From assembly GCF_004000865.1 (NCBI RefSeq), contig NZ_BIMB01000016.1, positions 62,001 through 126,000 of the forward strand: DNA of 64,000 nt, read 5' to 3'. This DNA is from Paenibacillus elgii NBRC 100335 (GTDB taxonomy: Bacteria; Bacillota; Bacilli; Paenibacillales; NBRC-103111). A program made the translations under genes and the position numbers. The notes below the pieces were generated by a model. It did no database searches and was not told the origin of the DNA. It worked only from the letters and a program-made list of their open reading frames with translations. Positions 34,785-45,260 of this stretch are shown here, one piece after another (position 1 is the stretch's first letter; every line of letters begins with the position of its first letter).

Positions 34785-34797
34785 ACCGGGAGTCGGT
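34785..34797 (+). promoter_or_regulatory. Third TetR-type operator, ahead of the TetR gene
   Basis: ACCGGGAGTCGGT followed by ATG matches the palindrome at 33865-33877 in 10 of 13 positions and shares its GTCGGTATG end. It is 66 bases before the TetR gene and suggests autoregulation. Confidence 0.5.
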
Positions 34798-34862
34798 ATG
34801 TTAGAGTGGGAAATGCCATCATGGACCGAAAAATGTGCAAATAAGGCTAGGGTGATAAGGTT

Positions 34863-35444
34863 ATGACAACCGGAAACACGACTTTTCATACAATCATGGA
34901 TACTACGGAGAGATTAATTCAGGAGAAGGGCTGCCGGCAAACCACGCTTCAAGATATTATTCGGGAAACCGGTCTGTCCAAAGGCGCCATTTACCATTAT
35001 GTATCGAGCAAGGACGAATTGTTGGGACTCATCTTGAAATCGCGCGTAGAACAGTTGAATGAACGGTTCACGGAGATTGTCAACAGCCCGCAGTCTTCGG
35101 GACTGGGCGATCCCCTGCAGCTCATAGCCGAGGGGATGGTACGCTCGTCCAATCATCAGAACGTGACGAACTTGATCTTTATCTATCTGCTAGGGCAGAT
35201 GGACAATCCGAAGGTTGCGGAAATCGTTCAGGAAGTTTACGGCTATACGATGCAGATCTGTACAAGATGGATCGATATTGGGAAGCTGCACGGTGCCATC
35301 CCTGCTGAAATCGACAGCGACGTAACCGCGGAGATGTTTGCCATGATCTTGTACGGGCTTCGCGTCAGAAGCACGATTACCCAAGAGCAAGGTCCTTTTG
35401 ACACAAAAGATTTGGCGGCTTTCATGAGGCGGTCGCTGAGTTAA
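34863..35444 (+). CDS. TetR-family transcriptional repressor
   Basis: Repressor of 193 residues. The N-terminal helix-turn-helix is typical (TTLQDIIRETGLSKGAIYHY followed by VSSKDELL), the rest an all-helical ligand-binding and dimer domain. GATAAGG lies just before the ATG. It follows the phosphotransferase gene in the same direction and is closed by a terminator. The three related palindromes at 33823-33877 and 34785-34797 are its likely binding sites, so it probably controls both its own gene and the kinase. The effector is unknown. Confidence 0.9.
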   Translation: MTTGNTTFHTIMDTTERLIQEKGCRQTTLQDIIRETGLSKGAIYHYVSSKDELLGLILKSRVEQLNERFTEIVNSPQSSGLGDPLQLIAEGMVRSSNHQNVTNLIFIYLLGQMDNPKVAEIVQEVYGYTMQICTRWIDIGKLHGAIPAEIDSDVTAEMFAMILYGLRVRSTITQEQGPFDTKDLAAFMRRSLS

Positions 35445-35471
35445 GGGCGGACCAAGGGGATAAAATGCGGA

Positions 35472-35517
35472 GGAACCACCGAAGGATGAAAAATCCAGTG
35501 CGGTGGTTCTTTTTTTC
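35472..35517 (+). terminator. Rho-independent terminator after the TetR gene
   Basis: GAACCACCG and CGGTGGTTC form a nine-base stem, followed by seven or more T residues. Confidence 0.85.
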
Positions 35518-35559
35518 TCTCGTCTCCTATGCCATCATTGTAGGTGGGGGCGATGAAGG

Positions 35560-37050
35560 ATGTTCCAGGATTTCAAGCTCGTCGGTGACCGTCCGGTCGC
35601 GATACAGGTGAAAGAATACGTCAAACGTTTAATTATAAAAGGGGCGCTTCAGGCGGATCAGAGGCTGCCCTCTACACGAGAAATGAGCGGTCTGCTTCAG
35701 GTGAGCCGCAATACCGTCATTGCCGCCTATGAAGGCCTGGAGGATGACGGATTTGCGTACGCGATTCCCGGCAAAGGCAGCTATGTCGCCGCTATGGTAG
35801 GTCATTTGGCGGCAGAGAACGGAGGAACTGACGGCCCAGCCGTCTGGCAGATCGACTGGAAGGCAAGAATGAACGAGTATGCCGTATCGGCTGTAGAGCT
35901 GGATAGGATCAAGCAGGGCATTCGCGGCAAAAAAGGAGCCATCTCGTTCACAAGCATCGCTCCGGATGAGCACCTGTTTGATCTGGGGGATGTCAGGCGA
36001 GCCTTTATGGACCGAATGGCCATCGAAGGGCAGGTGCTGCTCAATTACGGCTATGCCAAGGGCTACAAACCGCTGATCGATTACCTGATGCGTTACATGG
36101 AGAACAAGGGCGTTGATCTAAGCGGTAAGGATATGCTGATTACAGGCGGGTTTACAGAAGGCTTTGACATCGTGCTGTCGGCACTGCGCCCTTCTGCGCG
36201 CCGCGGAGCGGCCATTTGTGAAAATCCGACCCATCATACGGCGATCAAAAATTTGAAGTTGCAAGGCTTTGAAATTACCGGCATTCCGATGGAACGTGAC
36301 GGTATGGATGTGGAGCGGCTGGAGGCGGTATTGCAGAAGCAGCCAAACCGCTTCGATCTGGCCTATTTGACCCCTTCCTATCACAATCCGACAGGCATCG
36401 TCATGTCGCCGGCCAAGCGCAGTGCCGTTATGAAATTAATGATGCGCTATCAGATTCCGGTGATCGAGGATGGATTCAATGAGGAGTTGCGCTACTCGGG
36501 AGCGCATGTTGCACCTTTAATAGCGACGGCAGGGCAAGGGAACGGAGTCATCTATATCGGCAGCTTCTCCAAGGTACTGTTCCCTGGCTTGCGGGTAGGC
36601 TGGGTGCTTGGAGACCGGGCGCTGATCGACACGCTGGAAAGTATTAAGCGTGCGCGCACCATTCATACCTCAACCATCGATCAATCGATTTTATACCAAT
36701 ATTTGCTTAATGGAAATTTCGATAAGTATGTCAAAAAAGCACGTACGGAGTATAAGCGAAAATATGAGCTGACCAAGGCATGCTGTGAAGCGCATCTTCC
36801 CGAGGCGCAGCTGTCCGGCGACGGGGGCTTGCATTTGTTCCTCACTTTCCCGACAGGCGTAAATACACGGCAATTGCTGGAAGCATGCACGGAACAGGGC
36901 GTTATTTTTACACCGGGAGACAAGTTTTTTATTCAAGAAGGCGAAGGGACGAATACATTGCGGCTTGGTTTTTCACGAGTAACGGATGAAAATATCGAGC
37001 GGGGGATTCGAATCATCGGCAAACAGGCGCGCAGCTTTCTTAAGGCATAA
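35560..37050 (+). CDS. MocR/GabR-type PLP-dependent transcriptional regulator
   Basis: Regulator of 496 residues fusing a GntR winged helix (residues 1 to about 80; GALQADQRLPSTREMSGLLQ, VSRNTVIAAYEGLEDDGF) to a fold-type-I aminotransferase domain. The PLP-binding Lys338 lies in GSFSKVLFPGLRVGW, so the effector pocket is intact. Such proteins sense an amine or amino acid through PLP and activate neighbouring genes. Only about 30 bases separate it from the D-Ala-D-Ala ligase gene in the same direction. A MocR protein named DdlR is reported to control ddl in Brevibacillus, which supports an analogous role here. Confidence 0.92.
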   Translation: MFQDFKLVGDRPVAIQVKEYVKRLIIKGALQADQRLPSTREMSGLLQVSRNTVIAAYEGLEDDGFAYAIPGKGSYVAAMVGHLAAENGGTDGPAVWQIDWKARMNEYAVSAVELDRIKQGIRGKKGAISFTSIAPDEHLFDLGDVRRAFMDRMAIEGQVLLNYGYAKGYKPLIDYLMRYMENKGVDLSGKDMLITGGFTEGFDIVLSALRPSARRGAAICENPTHHTAIKNLKLQGFEITGIPMERDGMDVERLEAVLQKQPNRFDLAYLTPSYHNPTGIVMSPAKRSAVMKLMMRYQIPVIEDGFNEELRYSGAHVAPLIATAGQGNGVIYIGSFSKVLFPGLRVGWVLGDRALIDTLESIKRARTIHTSTIDQSILYQYLLNGNFDKYVKKARTEYKRKYELTKACCEAHLPEAQLSGDGGLHLFLTFPTGVNTRQLLEACTEQGVIFTPGDKFFIQEGEGTNTLRLGFSRVTDENIERGIRIIGKQARSFLKA

Positions 37051-37083
37051 CGATGAAGAAAAGAGCTAAAATGAGGTGTCGTG

Positions 37084-38022
37084 ATGAAAATTGGCGTTAT
37101 TATGGGCGGTATTTCCTCTGAGCGTGAGGTTTCGCTGCTGACAGGTCAAGAGATGATCCATCATTTGGATCGCAGCCGCTATGAGGTGGTTCCCATTGTG
37201 ATCGAACAGCGAGCGGATTTAATCGCACTGGTTCAGCAGGCAGGCATCGATCTCGCGTTGCTGGCGCTGCATGGCCAGTATGGCGAGGACGGCACGGTGC
37301 AGGGAGCGCTGGAGACGCTGGGCATTCCATATACAGGAAGCGGTGTCCTGGCAAGCAGCTTAGGCATGAATAAGCAGCTGTCCAAGATGCTGCTGAAGGC
37401 AGCGGGTGTGCATACGCCTGCAGGATTTTGCTGGCAGGGGATGGATGATTATGATCCGCAAGCGGTAGAGCGGCTGGGTTACCCGGTTATTGTGAAGCCG
37501 AATACGGGGGGATCCAGCATCGGCATCCGGCTTGTACAGAATGAGAAAGAGCTGCTGCCGGCTGTTCAGGAGGCTTGCCGCTTGGATCAAGCGATCTTGA
37601 TCGAGCCCTATATTCAAGGGACGGAGCTCACCTGCCCGATTGTGGATGGCGAGGTCTTGCCGATTATCGGCATTCGCTCCGCTCATTCGGAGTGGTTCGA
37701 CTACAAAGCGAAATATGAGGCCGGCGGCGCTGAGGAGAAGGTGATTCAGCTTCCTCCCGTGATGGAGCAGCGTGTGCGCGAGGCGGCGCTGGCCAGCTAT
37801 CGGCTGCTGCAATGCAAGGTCTATGCAAGGGTCGATATGATTTTGTGTCAGGATACGCCTTACGTGCTGGAAGTGAACACCTTACCGGGAATGACCGCGG
37901 GCAGTCTGCTTCCGAAGAGTGCGGCTGCTGCGGGTATCACCTTTACACAGCTGCTGGACCGTATTATTGCCAGCTCGCTCCATGAGCGGAAACAGGAGTG
38001 GGGGATGATGCAGCATGCTTAG
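37084..38022 (+). CDS. ddl: D-alanine--D-alanine ligase
   Basis: ATP-grasp ligase of 312 residues joining two D-alanines for peptidoglycan precursors in the cytoplasm. Family motifs are present in order: GISSEREVSLLTG, ALHGQYGEDGTVQG, the ATP-binding VKPNTGGSSIGI, EPYIQGTELTCP, and the metal-binding end VLEVNTLPGMT. Tyr in WFDYKAKYE corresponds to the residue that favours D-Ala over D-lactate, so a vancomycin-resistance ligase is unlikely. ATG 37084 has GAGGTGTC upstream; GTG 37081 is an alternative. It overlaps the aminotransferase gene by 8 bases. Being regulated by a MocR protein and coupled to an aminotransferase suggests D-amino-acid supply as an inducing function. Confidence 0.92.
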   Translation: MKIGVIMGGISSEREVSLLTGQEMIHHLDRSRYEVVPIVIEQRADLIALVQQAGIDLALLALHGQYGEDGTVQGALETLGIPYTGSGVLASSLGMNKQLSKMLLKAAGVHTPAGFCWQGMDDYDPQAVERLGYPVIVKPNTGGSSIGIRLVQNEKELLPAVQEACRLDQAILIEPYIQGTELTCPIVDGEVLPIIGIRSAHSEWFDYKAKYEAGGAEEKVIQLPPVMEQRVREAALASYRLLQCKVYARVDMILCQDTPYVLEVNTLPGMTAGSLLPKSAAAAGITFTQLLDRIIASSLHERKQEWGMMQHA

Positions 38023-39199
38023 TGAAGAGGGTACAGGGCGATTTTTATCCTCGCGTGTACGGGATATTCGGCCATCGGGAATTCGTGCTTTTTTTGATCT
38101 GAATGCAGCAGGCGGAGATACAATCGCTCTTGGGGTCGGAGAGCCTGATTTCGTTACACCGGAAAAGGTGCGGGAAGCTTGTATTCGAGCATTGCGCGAA
38201 GGGCAGACGAAATATACTTCGAATGCCGGAATGATGGAGCTGCGGGAGGAGCTTTCGGCTTATTTTGCCGGCAGCTTCGCGCTATCCTACGACCCCGGGC
38301 AGGAAATCATCGTGACGGTGGGGAGCAGTGAAGCCGTCGACCTAGCTCTGCGGGCCGTGATCGATCCGGGTGACGAGGTGCTGATTCCGGCGCCAAGCTA
38401 TATCGCTTATGAACCGATTACCCATCTGCATGGCGGTAAAATTGTAGAGGTGGCGGCTACGGCAAAGGAGCGGTTCAAGCTGACCCCGCAAGCGCTGCAA
38501 GCGGCAATTACGCCTCATTCGAAGGTTTTGATGATCAATTATCCGTGTAATCCGACCGGAACAGTTATGACAGAGCAGGATTGGCTGCCGATTGCAGAGC
38601 TCGTTATCAAACATAATCTGGTCGTCATTTCGGATGAAGTTTATGCCGAATTGACTTACGGGAGAAAGCATGTCAGCATTGCCTCCTTGCCGGGCATGAA
38701 GGAGCGTACGATTGTCGTCAGCGGCTTTTCCAAAGCGTTCGCAATGACAGGCTGGCGGGTAGGCTATGCGTGCGGTCCGCGCGAGCTGATTGCCGGCATG
38801 CTGAAAATCCACCAGTACACGGCCATGTGCGCCCCTACCATTGCCCAGATTGCCGCGCTCGAATCATTGCGTCATGGCTTGGCTGCCAAGGATGAGATGA
38901 TGGCAAGCTACAATGAACGCCGCAAGCTGTTTGTAGCCGGCTTGAATGCAATCGGGCTGGCCTGTCACGAGCCTGAGGGGGCTTTCTATGCCTTCCCTTC
39001 CATTGCTTCTACCGGCATGTCATCCGAGCGGTTTGCTCTTCGGCTGCTGGAGGAAGCGAAGGTGGCGGTCGTCCCGGGACATGTATTCGGATCGGGCGGA
39101 GAGGGTTTTATTCGCTGCTCCTACGCAACCTCGCTCGTCGATTTGGTGAAGGCGCTGGAGCGGATGGGAAGGTTTATGCAGGTGATGCAGCCGGTTTGA
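38015..39199 (+). CDS. Class I/II aminotransferase, PatA-like
   Basis: PLP enzyme of 394 residues. The N-terminal substrate loop (DTIALGVGEPDFVTPEKV), NYPCNPTG for PLP phosphate and ring contacts, the Asp/Tyr in VISDEVYAELTYG, Lys240 in SGFSKAFAMTGWRVGY and the carboxylate-binding Arg in FIRCSYATS are all present. This pattern is the aspartate-aminotransferase / PatA subgroup acting on amino acids and oxo acids. Start codon inside the end of ddl. It may feed or drain the alanine or glutamate pool linked to the ligase; the exact substrate is not predictable. Confidence 0.9.
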   Translation: MLSEEGTGRFLSSRVRDIRPSGIRAFFDLNAAGGDTIALGVGEPDFVTPEKVREACIRALREGQTKYTSNAGMMELREELSAYFAGSFALSYDPGQEIIVTVGSSEAVDLALRAVIDPGDEVLIPAPSYIAYEPITHLHGGKIVEVAATAKERFKLTPQALQAAITPHSKVLMINYPCNPTGTVMTEQDWLPIAELVIKHNLVVISDEVYAELTYGRKHVSIASLPGMKERTIVVSGFSKAFAMTGWRVGYACGPRELIAGMLKIHQYTAMCAPTIAQIAALESLRHGLAAKDEMMASYNERRKLFVAGLNAIGLACHEPEGAFYAFPSIASTGMSSERFALRLLEEAKVAVVPGHVFGSGGEGFIRCSYATSLVDLVKALERMGRFMQVMQPV

Positions 39200-39230
39200 T
39201 GAAGGCTTCAGCATATAGAAGAACCTAGAG

Positions 39231-39269
39231 AGAGCTTCAACTTCACTGCGGTGGGTTGAAGCTCTTTTT
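39231..39269 (+). terminator. Rho-independent terminator of the ddl operon
   Basis: AGAGCTTCAAC and GTTGAAGCTCT form an 11-bp perfect stem with a short loop, followed by TTTT. Confidence 0.85.
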
Positions 39270-39304
39270 GTTCCCGTTGGAGTGACAAAGGGATAAAATT
39301 TTCG

Positions 39305-39365
39305 TAGACATTTGTTATAAATAAACATATCATAATGTTGTAAACGAATATTTATGTTTTATATT
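39305..39365 (+). promoter_or_regulatory. Promoters and cre-like site of the aldolase operon
   Basis: TAGACA (39305-39310), 17-base spacer and TATCAT (39328-39333) make one promoter; TTGTAA (39338-39343), 16 bases and TATATT (39360-39365) make a second. The stretch TGTAAACGAATATT (39339-39352) matches 12 of 14 positions of the cre consensus, overlapping the second -35. The region is strongly AT-rich. The DeoR-type regulator at the end of the operon may also act here. Confidence 0.5.
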
Positions 39366-39393
39366 AACATTTTAATTTTGGAGGAGAACAACA

Positions 39394-40257
39394 ATGCCGA
39401 TAAAACCCAGACTGCAGCGCATGTTCAGCGAGCAGGGCAAATGTTTCGATGTGGCGATTGATCACGGATTTTTCAATGAGATCTCATTCTTGTCCGGTAT
39501 CGAGAATATGCGGCAGGCGATCGCAACGATCGTGGAAGCCGGTCCGAATTGCATCCAGCTGAGCGTCGGACAGGCGGCACACCTGCCGTCGATCCCGGGG
39601 AGCCGGCGTATCGGACTCGTGCTGCGTACCGATGTCGCCAACATTTATGGTCAGGCGCTGCCGCGCTACTTATTCAGCGAGTTGATTGACAGAGCCGTCG
39701 AGCAGGCCGTACGCTTGGATGCCGTGGCCGTATGCGTGAATCTGCTGCTGCTGCCGAACCAACCCGAGCTTCATTATCAATGCGTGAAAAATGTAGCGGC
39801 GCTCCGCACCGAATGCGAGAAATACGGTATGCCGCTCATGGTCGAACCGCTGGTCATGCTTGCGAACGAAGTCAAGGGCGGCTATATGGTGGATGGAGAT
39901 ATCAACAAAATTATGCCGCTGGTGCGTCAGGCAGTGGAATTGGGAGCGGATGTCATTAAAGCCGATCCGTGCGACGATGTCGAGCAGTATCACCGGGTCA
40001 TCGAGGTGGCTTCCGGCATTCCCGTCCTCGTGCGCGGCGGAGGGAGAGCCGCCGACGAGGAGATCGTGAGCCGTACGGTGCAGCTGATGCGGCAGGGGGC
40101 CTCGGGCATTGTGTACGGACGTAATGTCATTCAGCACGCTAACCCCGCCGGGATGACCAAAGCGCTGATGTCCATCGTCCATGACGGGGCCGATGAGGCG
40201 CAAGCTTTGGCTTGGTTAAGCAATACGGACGCCATTTCGCCTGTTAGGGAGCGCTGA
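39394..40257 (+). CDS. Class I aldolase, DhnA/LsrF-type
   Basis: TIM-barrel aldolase of 287 residues related to DhnA-type fructose-bisphosphate aldolases and LsrF-like enzymes. The Schiff-base Lys189 lies in ADVIKADPCDD, with FDVAIDHGFFNE at the first strand and the phosphate-binding end VLVRGGGRAADEE plus GIVYGRNVIQ. The expected reaction is reversible cleavage of a ketose phosphate to dihydroxyacetone phosphate or a related three-carbon unit and an aldehyde. First gene of a six-gene operon with a PfkB kinase and an isomerase, so it probably cleaves the phosphoketose made by them. GGAGG upstream of the ATG. Confidence 0.85.
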   Translation: MPIKPRLQRMFSEQGKCFDVAIDHGFFNEISFLSGIENMRQAIATIVEAGPNCIQLSVGQAAHLPSIPGSRRIGLVLRTDVANIYGQALPRYLFSELIDRAVEQAVRLDAVAVCVNLLLLPNQPELHYQCVKNVAALRTECEKYGMPLMVEPLVMLANEVKGGYMVDGDINKIMPLVRQAVELGADVIKADPCDDVEQYHRVIEVASGIPVLVRGGGRAADEEIVSRTVQLMRQGASGIVYGRNVIQHANPAGMTKALMSIVHDGADEAQALAWLSNTDAISPVRER

Positions 40258-40263
40258 TCGGTC

Positions 40264-41421
40264 ATGGCCAGAACAATTATCCGTTTCGGCGTTATCGGCT
40301 GCGGTTTAATGGGCAAAGAATTCGCCAGCGCGGCGGCTCGCTGGTGTCATCTGACCGGCGTAGACTTCGAGCCGAGAATCACGGCCGTCTGCGATGCCAA
40401 TGAAGCCGCCTCACAGTGGTTCAGGGATCATGTGTCCAGCGTGGAGGCGGTCTACACCGATTATAAAAGCTTGCTTGCGGACTCGGCCGTCGATGCGATC
40501 TATTGTGCCGTGCCTCACCAGCTTCACGCGCAAATCTATGTCGATATAATCGAAGCAGGCAAGCATTTGCTCGGCGAAAAGCCGTTCGGCATCGATCAGG
40601 CGGCCAACAGGCTCATACAGGATGCCATCGACAGACATCCGGAGGTGATTGTCCGCTGCTCGTCCGAGTTCCCTTTCTTTCCCGGCGCACAGCAAATCTA
40701 TCGATGGGTGCAGGAACGCAAATTCGGCCGAATCATCGAGGTGGAGGCGGGCTTTTGGCATTCCAGCGACCTTGACCCGACTAAACCGATCAACTGGAAG
40801 AGGCGAATCGCCACGAACGGCGAATATGGATGTATGGGCGATCTCGGCATGCATGTGCTGCATCTTCCGATGCGCTTCGGGTGGAGGCCCCGGTCCGTAC
40901 GGGCTCTTCTGTCTCAAATCGTGCCGGAAAGGCCGGACGGACAAGGCGGCACGGTCCCTTGCGAAACCTGGGACAACGCCATTCTGGCCTGTGAAGCGCA
41001 CACGGAAGACCAGCAGTTCCCCATGCTGCTGTCCATGAAACGGATCGCGCCCGGACATGCGAATACATGGTTTATCCGCATAGCCGGAACAGCGTTTTCC
41101 GCCGAATTTACCACCAAGCAGCCGAAGCAGATCGCTTCCTTGCCTTATTCGCCGGGCGGAGTTCAGGCTTGGCATGTGGCCGATGCGCCTTATAAATCGG
41201 CCTACGGCACCGTCACCGGCGGCATTTTCGAATTCGGCTTCCCGGACTCCATTTTGCAAATGTGGGCCGCGTTCTGCGACGAGCTGGCGCATGGCGACCG
41301 GATGCAGCAGCCTTTCCGCTGCGCGACGCCGCAGGAGGCTGGGTCCAGCCATCAGATTTTTACGGCGGCATTGGAATCGAATCGGACGGGGCGCACGATA
41401 TCAATCGACTGGAGGAGCTAG
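40264..41421 (+). CDS. Gfo/Idh/MocA-family dehydrogenase
   Basis: NAD(P)-dependent oxidoreductase of 385 residues. N-terminal Rossmann motif FGVIGCGLMGKEFASAA, then the family signature GEKPFGID with the active-site Lys, and a C-terminal alpha/beta domain with a conserved H-containing segment (MGDLGMHVLHLPMR). These enzymes oxidise or reduce sugars, inositols or glycosides. The gene starts six bases after the aldolase, with AGGGAGCG upstream. In this operon it may interconvert a modified sugar and the substrate of the isomerase, but order of action is unknown. Confidence 0.87.
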   Translation: MARTIIRFGVIGCGLMGKEFASAAARWCHLTGVDFEPRITAVCDANEAASQWFRDHVSSVEAVYTDYKSLLADSAVDAIYCAVPHQLHAQIYVDIIEAGKHLLGEKPFGIDQAANRLIQDAIDRHPEVIVRCSSEFPFFPGAQQIYRWVQERKFGRIIEVEAGFWHSSDLDPTKPINWKRRIATNGEYGCMGDLGMHVLHLPMRFGWRPRSVRALLSQIVPERPDGQGGTVPCETWDNAILACEAHTEDQQFPMLLSMKRIAPGHANTWFIRIAGTAFSAEFTTKQPKQIASLPYSPGGVQAWHVADAPYKSAYGTVTGGIFEFGFPDSILQMWAAFCDELAHGDRMQQPFRCATPQEAGSSHQIFTAALESNRTGRTISIDWRS

Positions 41422-41423
41422 CT

Positions 41424-43198
<1,775 letters not shown>

Positions 43199-43209
43199 AG
43201 GCTGCGGCC

Positions 43210-44232
43210 ATGAAGCTGTACGGCAGGGAATGGTCGCGACGGGAATTGGAGGCGCGCGTAGGGCGGATCGAGCAGATCGCCGGTATTCGGCGGTGGGTCG
43301 CAGCCGAGGGACGGGAGGCTGGCGTCGAGCAGCTGCATGTCCGCACGGGAGCGGGGCTGAGCTACTGGGTGACGCCTACCAAAGGATTGGATATCGCCAT
43401 GGCCGATTACGGCGGTGTGCCGATCAGTTGGCAATCGTGCAACGGGGATGCGCATCCCCGTTACTATGAAGCGCAGGGCGACGGCTGGCTGAGGACGGCA
43501 TCGGGCGGTCTGCTGATGACCTGCGGCATGATGCAGGTCGGTTCGGCCTGCGAGGATGAGGGCGAACCGCTCGGACTGCACGGGCGGGCGCATCATACGC
43601 CTGCCAGGCAGGTGACTGCGGCAAGCAATTGGGACGGCGACGAGATGGAAATGCGCATCACCGGCATCGTCGAGGAGGCGTCCTTATTCGGCGGCTATTT
43701 GCGGTTGACGAGACGGATTAGCAGTTTTCTCGGGCAAAATTCGATTCGGATCGAGGACGAGGTGCGAAATATGGGCTTCCGGCGCTGTCCGCATATGATG
43801 CTTTATCATTTCAACTTCGGCTTCCCCCTGATGGACGAAAATACGGCGATCCGCTTCCCGGCGGCGAACGTGCGGGCGCGGGAGCCTCAGACGCCTGTGG
43901 ACGGCTACGATACGTGGCAGGCCCCCGACCCCGATTATCGGGAGCGCGTTTACCTGCATACCGGGATCACCGATCCGGCAGTCCGCATCGTGAACCGGAA
44001 TTTCCCGCTGCCGGACGGAGGGCGGCAGGTGGAGGCTGTCTTGCGATGGTCGGCGGATACGCTTCCGAACCTCCTTCAGTGGAAAATGCCGGGGGCCGGC
44101 ATGCATGTGCTCGGGATCGAGCCCGCCAACTGCGGCGTCGCGGGCCGGGCTATGGAACGCAAGCGGGGCACGCTCGTCTTCCTGGAGCCGGGAGAAACGG
44201 TCAATTACCGGATCGAGTTGAACCTGGCATGA
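43210..44232 (+). CDS. DUF4432 aldose 1-epimerase-like protein
   Basis: Protein of 340 residues from the DUF4432 group, a galactose-mutarotase-like beta-sandwich. Recognisable parts are LSYWVTPTKGLDIAMADYGG, GLLMTCGMMQVGS, the His-rich LHGRAHHTPA, and the end LEPGETVNYRIELNL. The reaction has not been established for the family; anomer interconversion of an imported sugar is the usual guess. ATG 43210 has AGAGG ten bases upstream; the reading frame open further upstream lies within the isomerase gene. Position after isomerase and kinase supports a role at the entry of the pathway. Confidence 0.8.
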   Translation: MKLYGREWSRRELEARVGRIEQIAGIRRWVAAEGREAGVEQLHVRTGAGLSYWVTPTKGLDIAMADYGGVPISWQSCNGDAHPRYYEAQGDGWLRTASGGLLMTCGMMQVGSACEDEGEPLGLHGRAHHTPARQVTAASNWDGDEMEMRITGIVEEASLFGGYLRLTRRISSFLGQNSIRIEDEVRNMGFRRCPHMMLYHFNFGFPLMDENTAIRFPAANVRAREPQTPVDGYDTWQAPDPDYRERVYLHTGITDPAVRIVNRNFPLPDGGRQVEAVLRWSADTLPNLLQWKMPGAGMHVLGIEPANCGVAGRAMERKRGTLVFLEPGETVNYRIELNLA

Positions 44233-44279
44233 GTTGTTGGGATAATAGAGGCATCGACGATTAAGAAATGAGGTTTCGC

Positions 44280-45041
44280 ATGACGTTACACCAATTGAAC
44301 CAACGCCAACAGATGATTTTGAACCGGATGGCGGAAGACGGCGAGGTGAAAATCGCCGAGCTGAAGATCATGTTCGACGTTACCGAGATGACGCTGCGCA
44401 GAGATTTGGAAAAGCTGGAGCATTGGGGCTATATCCGGCGTATATTCGGCGGCGCGATCCTGCTCGGCAAAGATATCGCTCTGCAAGAGAGGACCAGCGT
44501 TCTCATCGAGGAAAAGGCGCGCATCGGCAAGCGGGCGGCCTCGCTGGTGGAGCCGGGGGATTCCATCTTTCTCGACGGGGGCTCGACGACACTCCAGGTC
44601 GCCAAATATTTGCAGCCAGACCGGCAAATCACGGTCGTCACCAACGCGCTGAACATCGCTGCGGAGCTCCAGAACAAGCGCATCCCGACGATTGTGATCG
44701 GAGGCATGATGCTGGACAGCACCGCCACGCTGGTGGGGCCCGTAGCCGCTGCAGCCCTTGCCAAAATGGCGTTCAACCGCGTGTTCATCGGCACGACGGG
44801 GATAACGGTCAAGCACGGTTACAGCAACTCGAACATGCACGAGGCGGAAATCAAGCAGTTGGCCATTGCGAAGGCCACGGAAGTGAACGTCGTGGCAGAC
44901 CATACGAAGTTTGGCCGTCAGGACCTGTTTTCTTTCGCCCCGCTGCACGGCATTCACCGCATCGTGACGGACGGTTCTCCGGGCGAGGAGCTGAGGGCCG
45001 CGCTGGAGGAAGCTTCCGTTGACATTTTGCTAAGCTCCTGA
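44280..45041 (+). CDS. DeoR-family transcriptional regulator
   Basis: Regulator of 253 residues. The N-terminal winged helix (LNQRQQMILNRMAEDGEVKI, VTEMTLRRDLEKLEHWGYI) is followed by the sugar-phosphate-sensing DeoRC domain with DGGSTTLQVAKYLQ and ADHTKFGRQDLF. Effectors of the family are phosphorylated sugars, usually intermediates of the pathway controlled. ATG 44280 has GAGGT six bases upstream; an ATG at 44268 is less well placed. It is the last gene of the 39394 operon, followed by a terminator, and probably represses the operon in the absence of its sugar phosphate. Confidence 0.9.
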   Translation: MTLHQLNQRQQMILNRMAEDGEVKIAELKIMFDVTEMTLRRDLEKLEHWGYIRRIFGGAILLGKDIALQERTSVLIEEKARIGKRAASLVEPGDSIFLDGGSTTLQVAKYLQPDRQITVVTNALNIAAELQNKRIPTIVIGGMMLDSTATLVGPVAAAALAKMAFNRVFIGTTGITVKHGYSNSNMHEAEIKQLAIAKATEVNVVADHTKFGRQDLFSFAPLHGIHRIVTDGSPGEELRAALEEASVDILLSS

Positions 45042-45057
45042 CCGCAGAAAAATGATT

Positions 45058-45096
45058 AAAGCATACTTTCGCCGTACAGGCAATAGTATGCTTTTT
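45058..45096 (+). terminator. Rho-independent terminator of the aldolase-DeoR operon
   Basis: AAAGCATACT and AGTATGCTTT form a ten-base stem followed by TTATG; reasonably strong. Confidence 0.75.
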
Positions 45097-45260
45097 ATGT
45101 TTTCTTAGGCGGCAAGCGAGTTCCGATTGTGCGACAGGTTTGAAAATTGACTTTTGCCCCAGAAGAAGCAGTATTCGAACTAGGCAAGGTCCGCCGGATT
45201 CTTTATGGTGAATATGTGAGACAACGGTGACTTCGACAATCGGGAAGGAGTATCAGAATT

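Noticed and set aside
37084..38022. Vancomycin-resistance D-Ala-D-Lac ligase
   Set aside because: The Tyr typical of D-Ala-D-Ala ligases is present in WFDYKAKYE and no vanH/vanX-like genes adjoin.
41262..41423. Upstream extension of the PfkB kinase gene
   Set aside because: It lies within the dehydrogenase gene; the ribosome-binding site and kinase homology place the start at TTG 41424.
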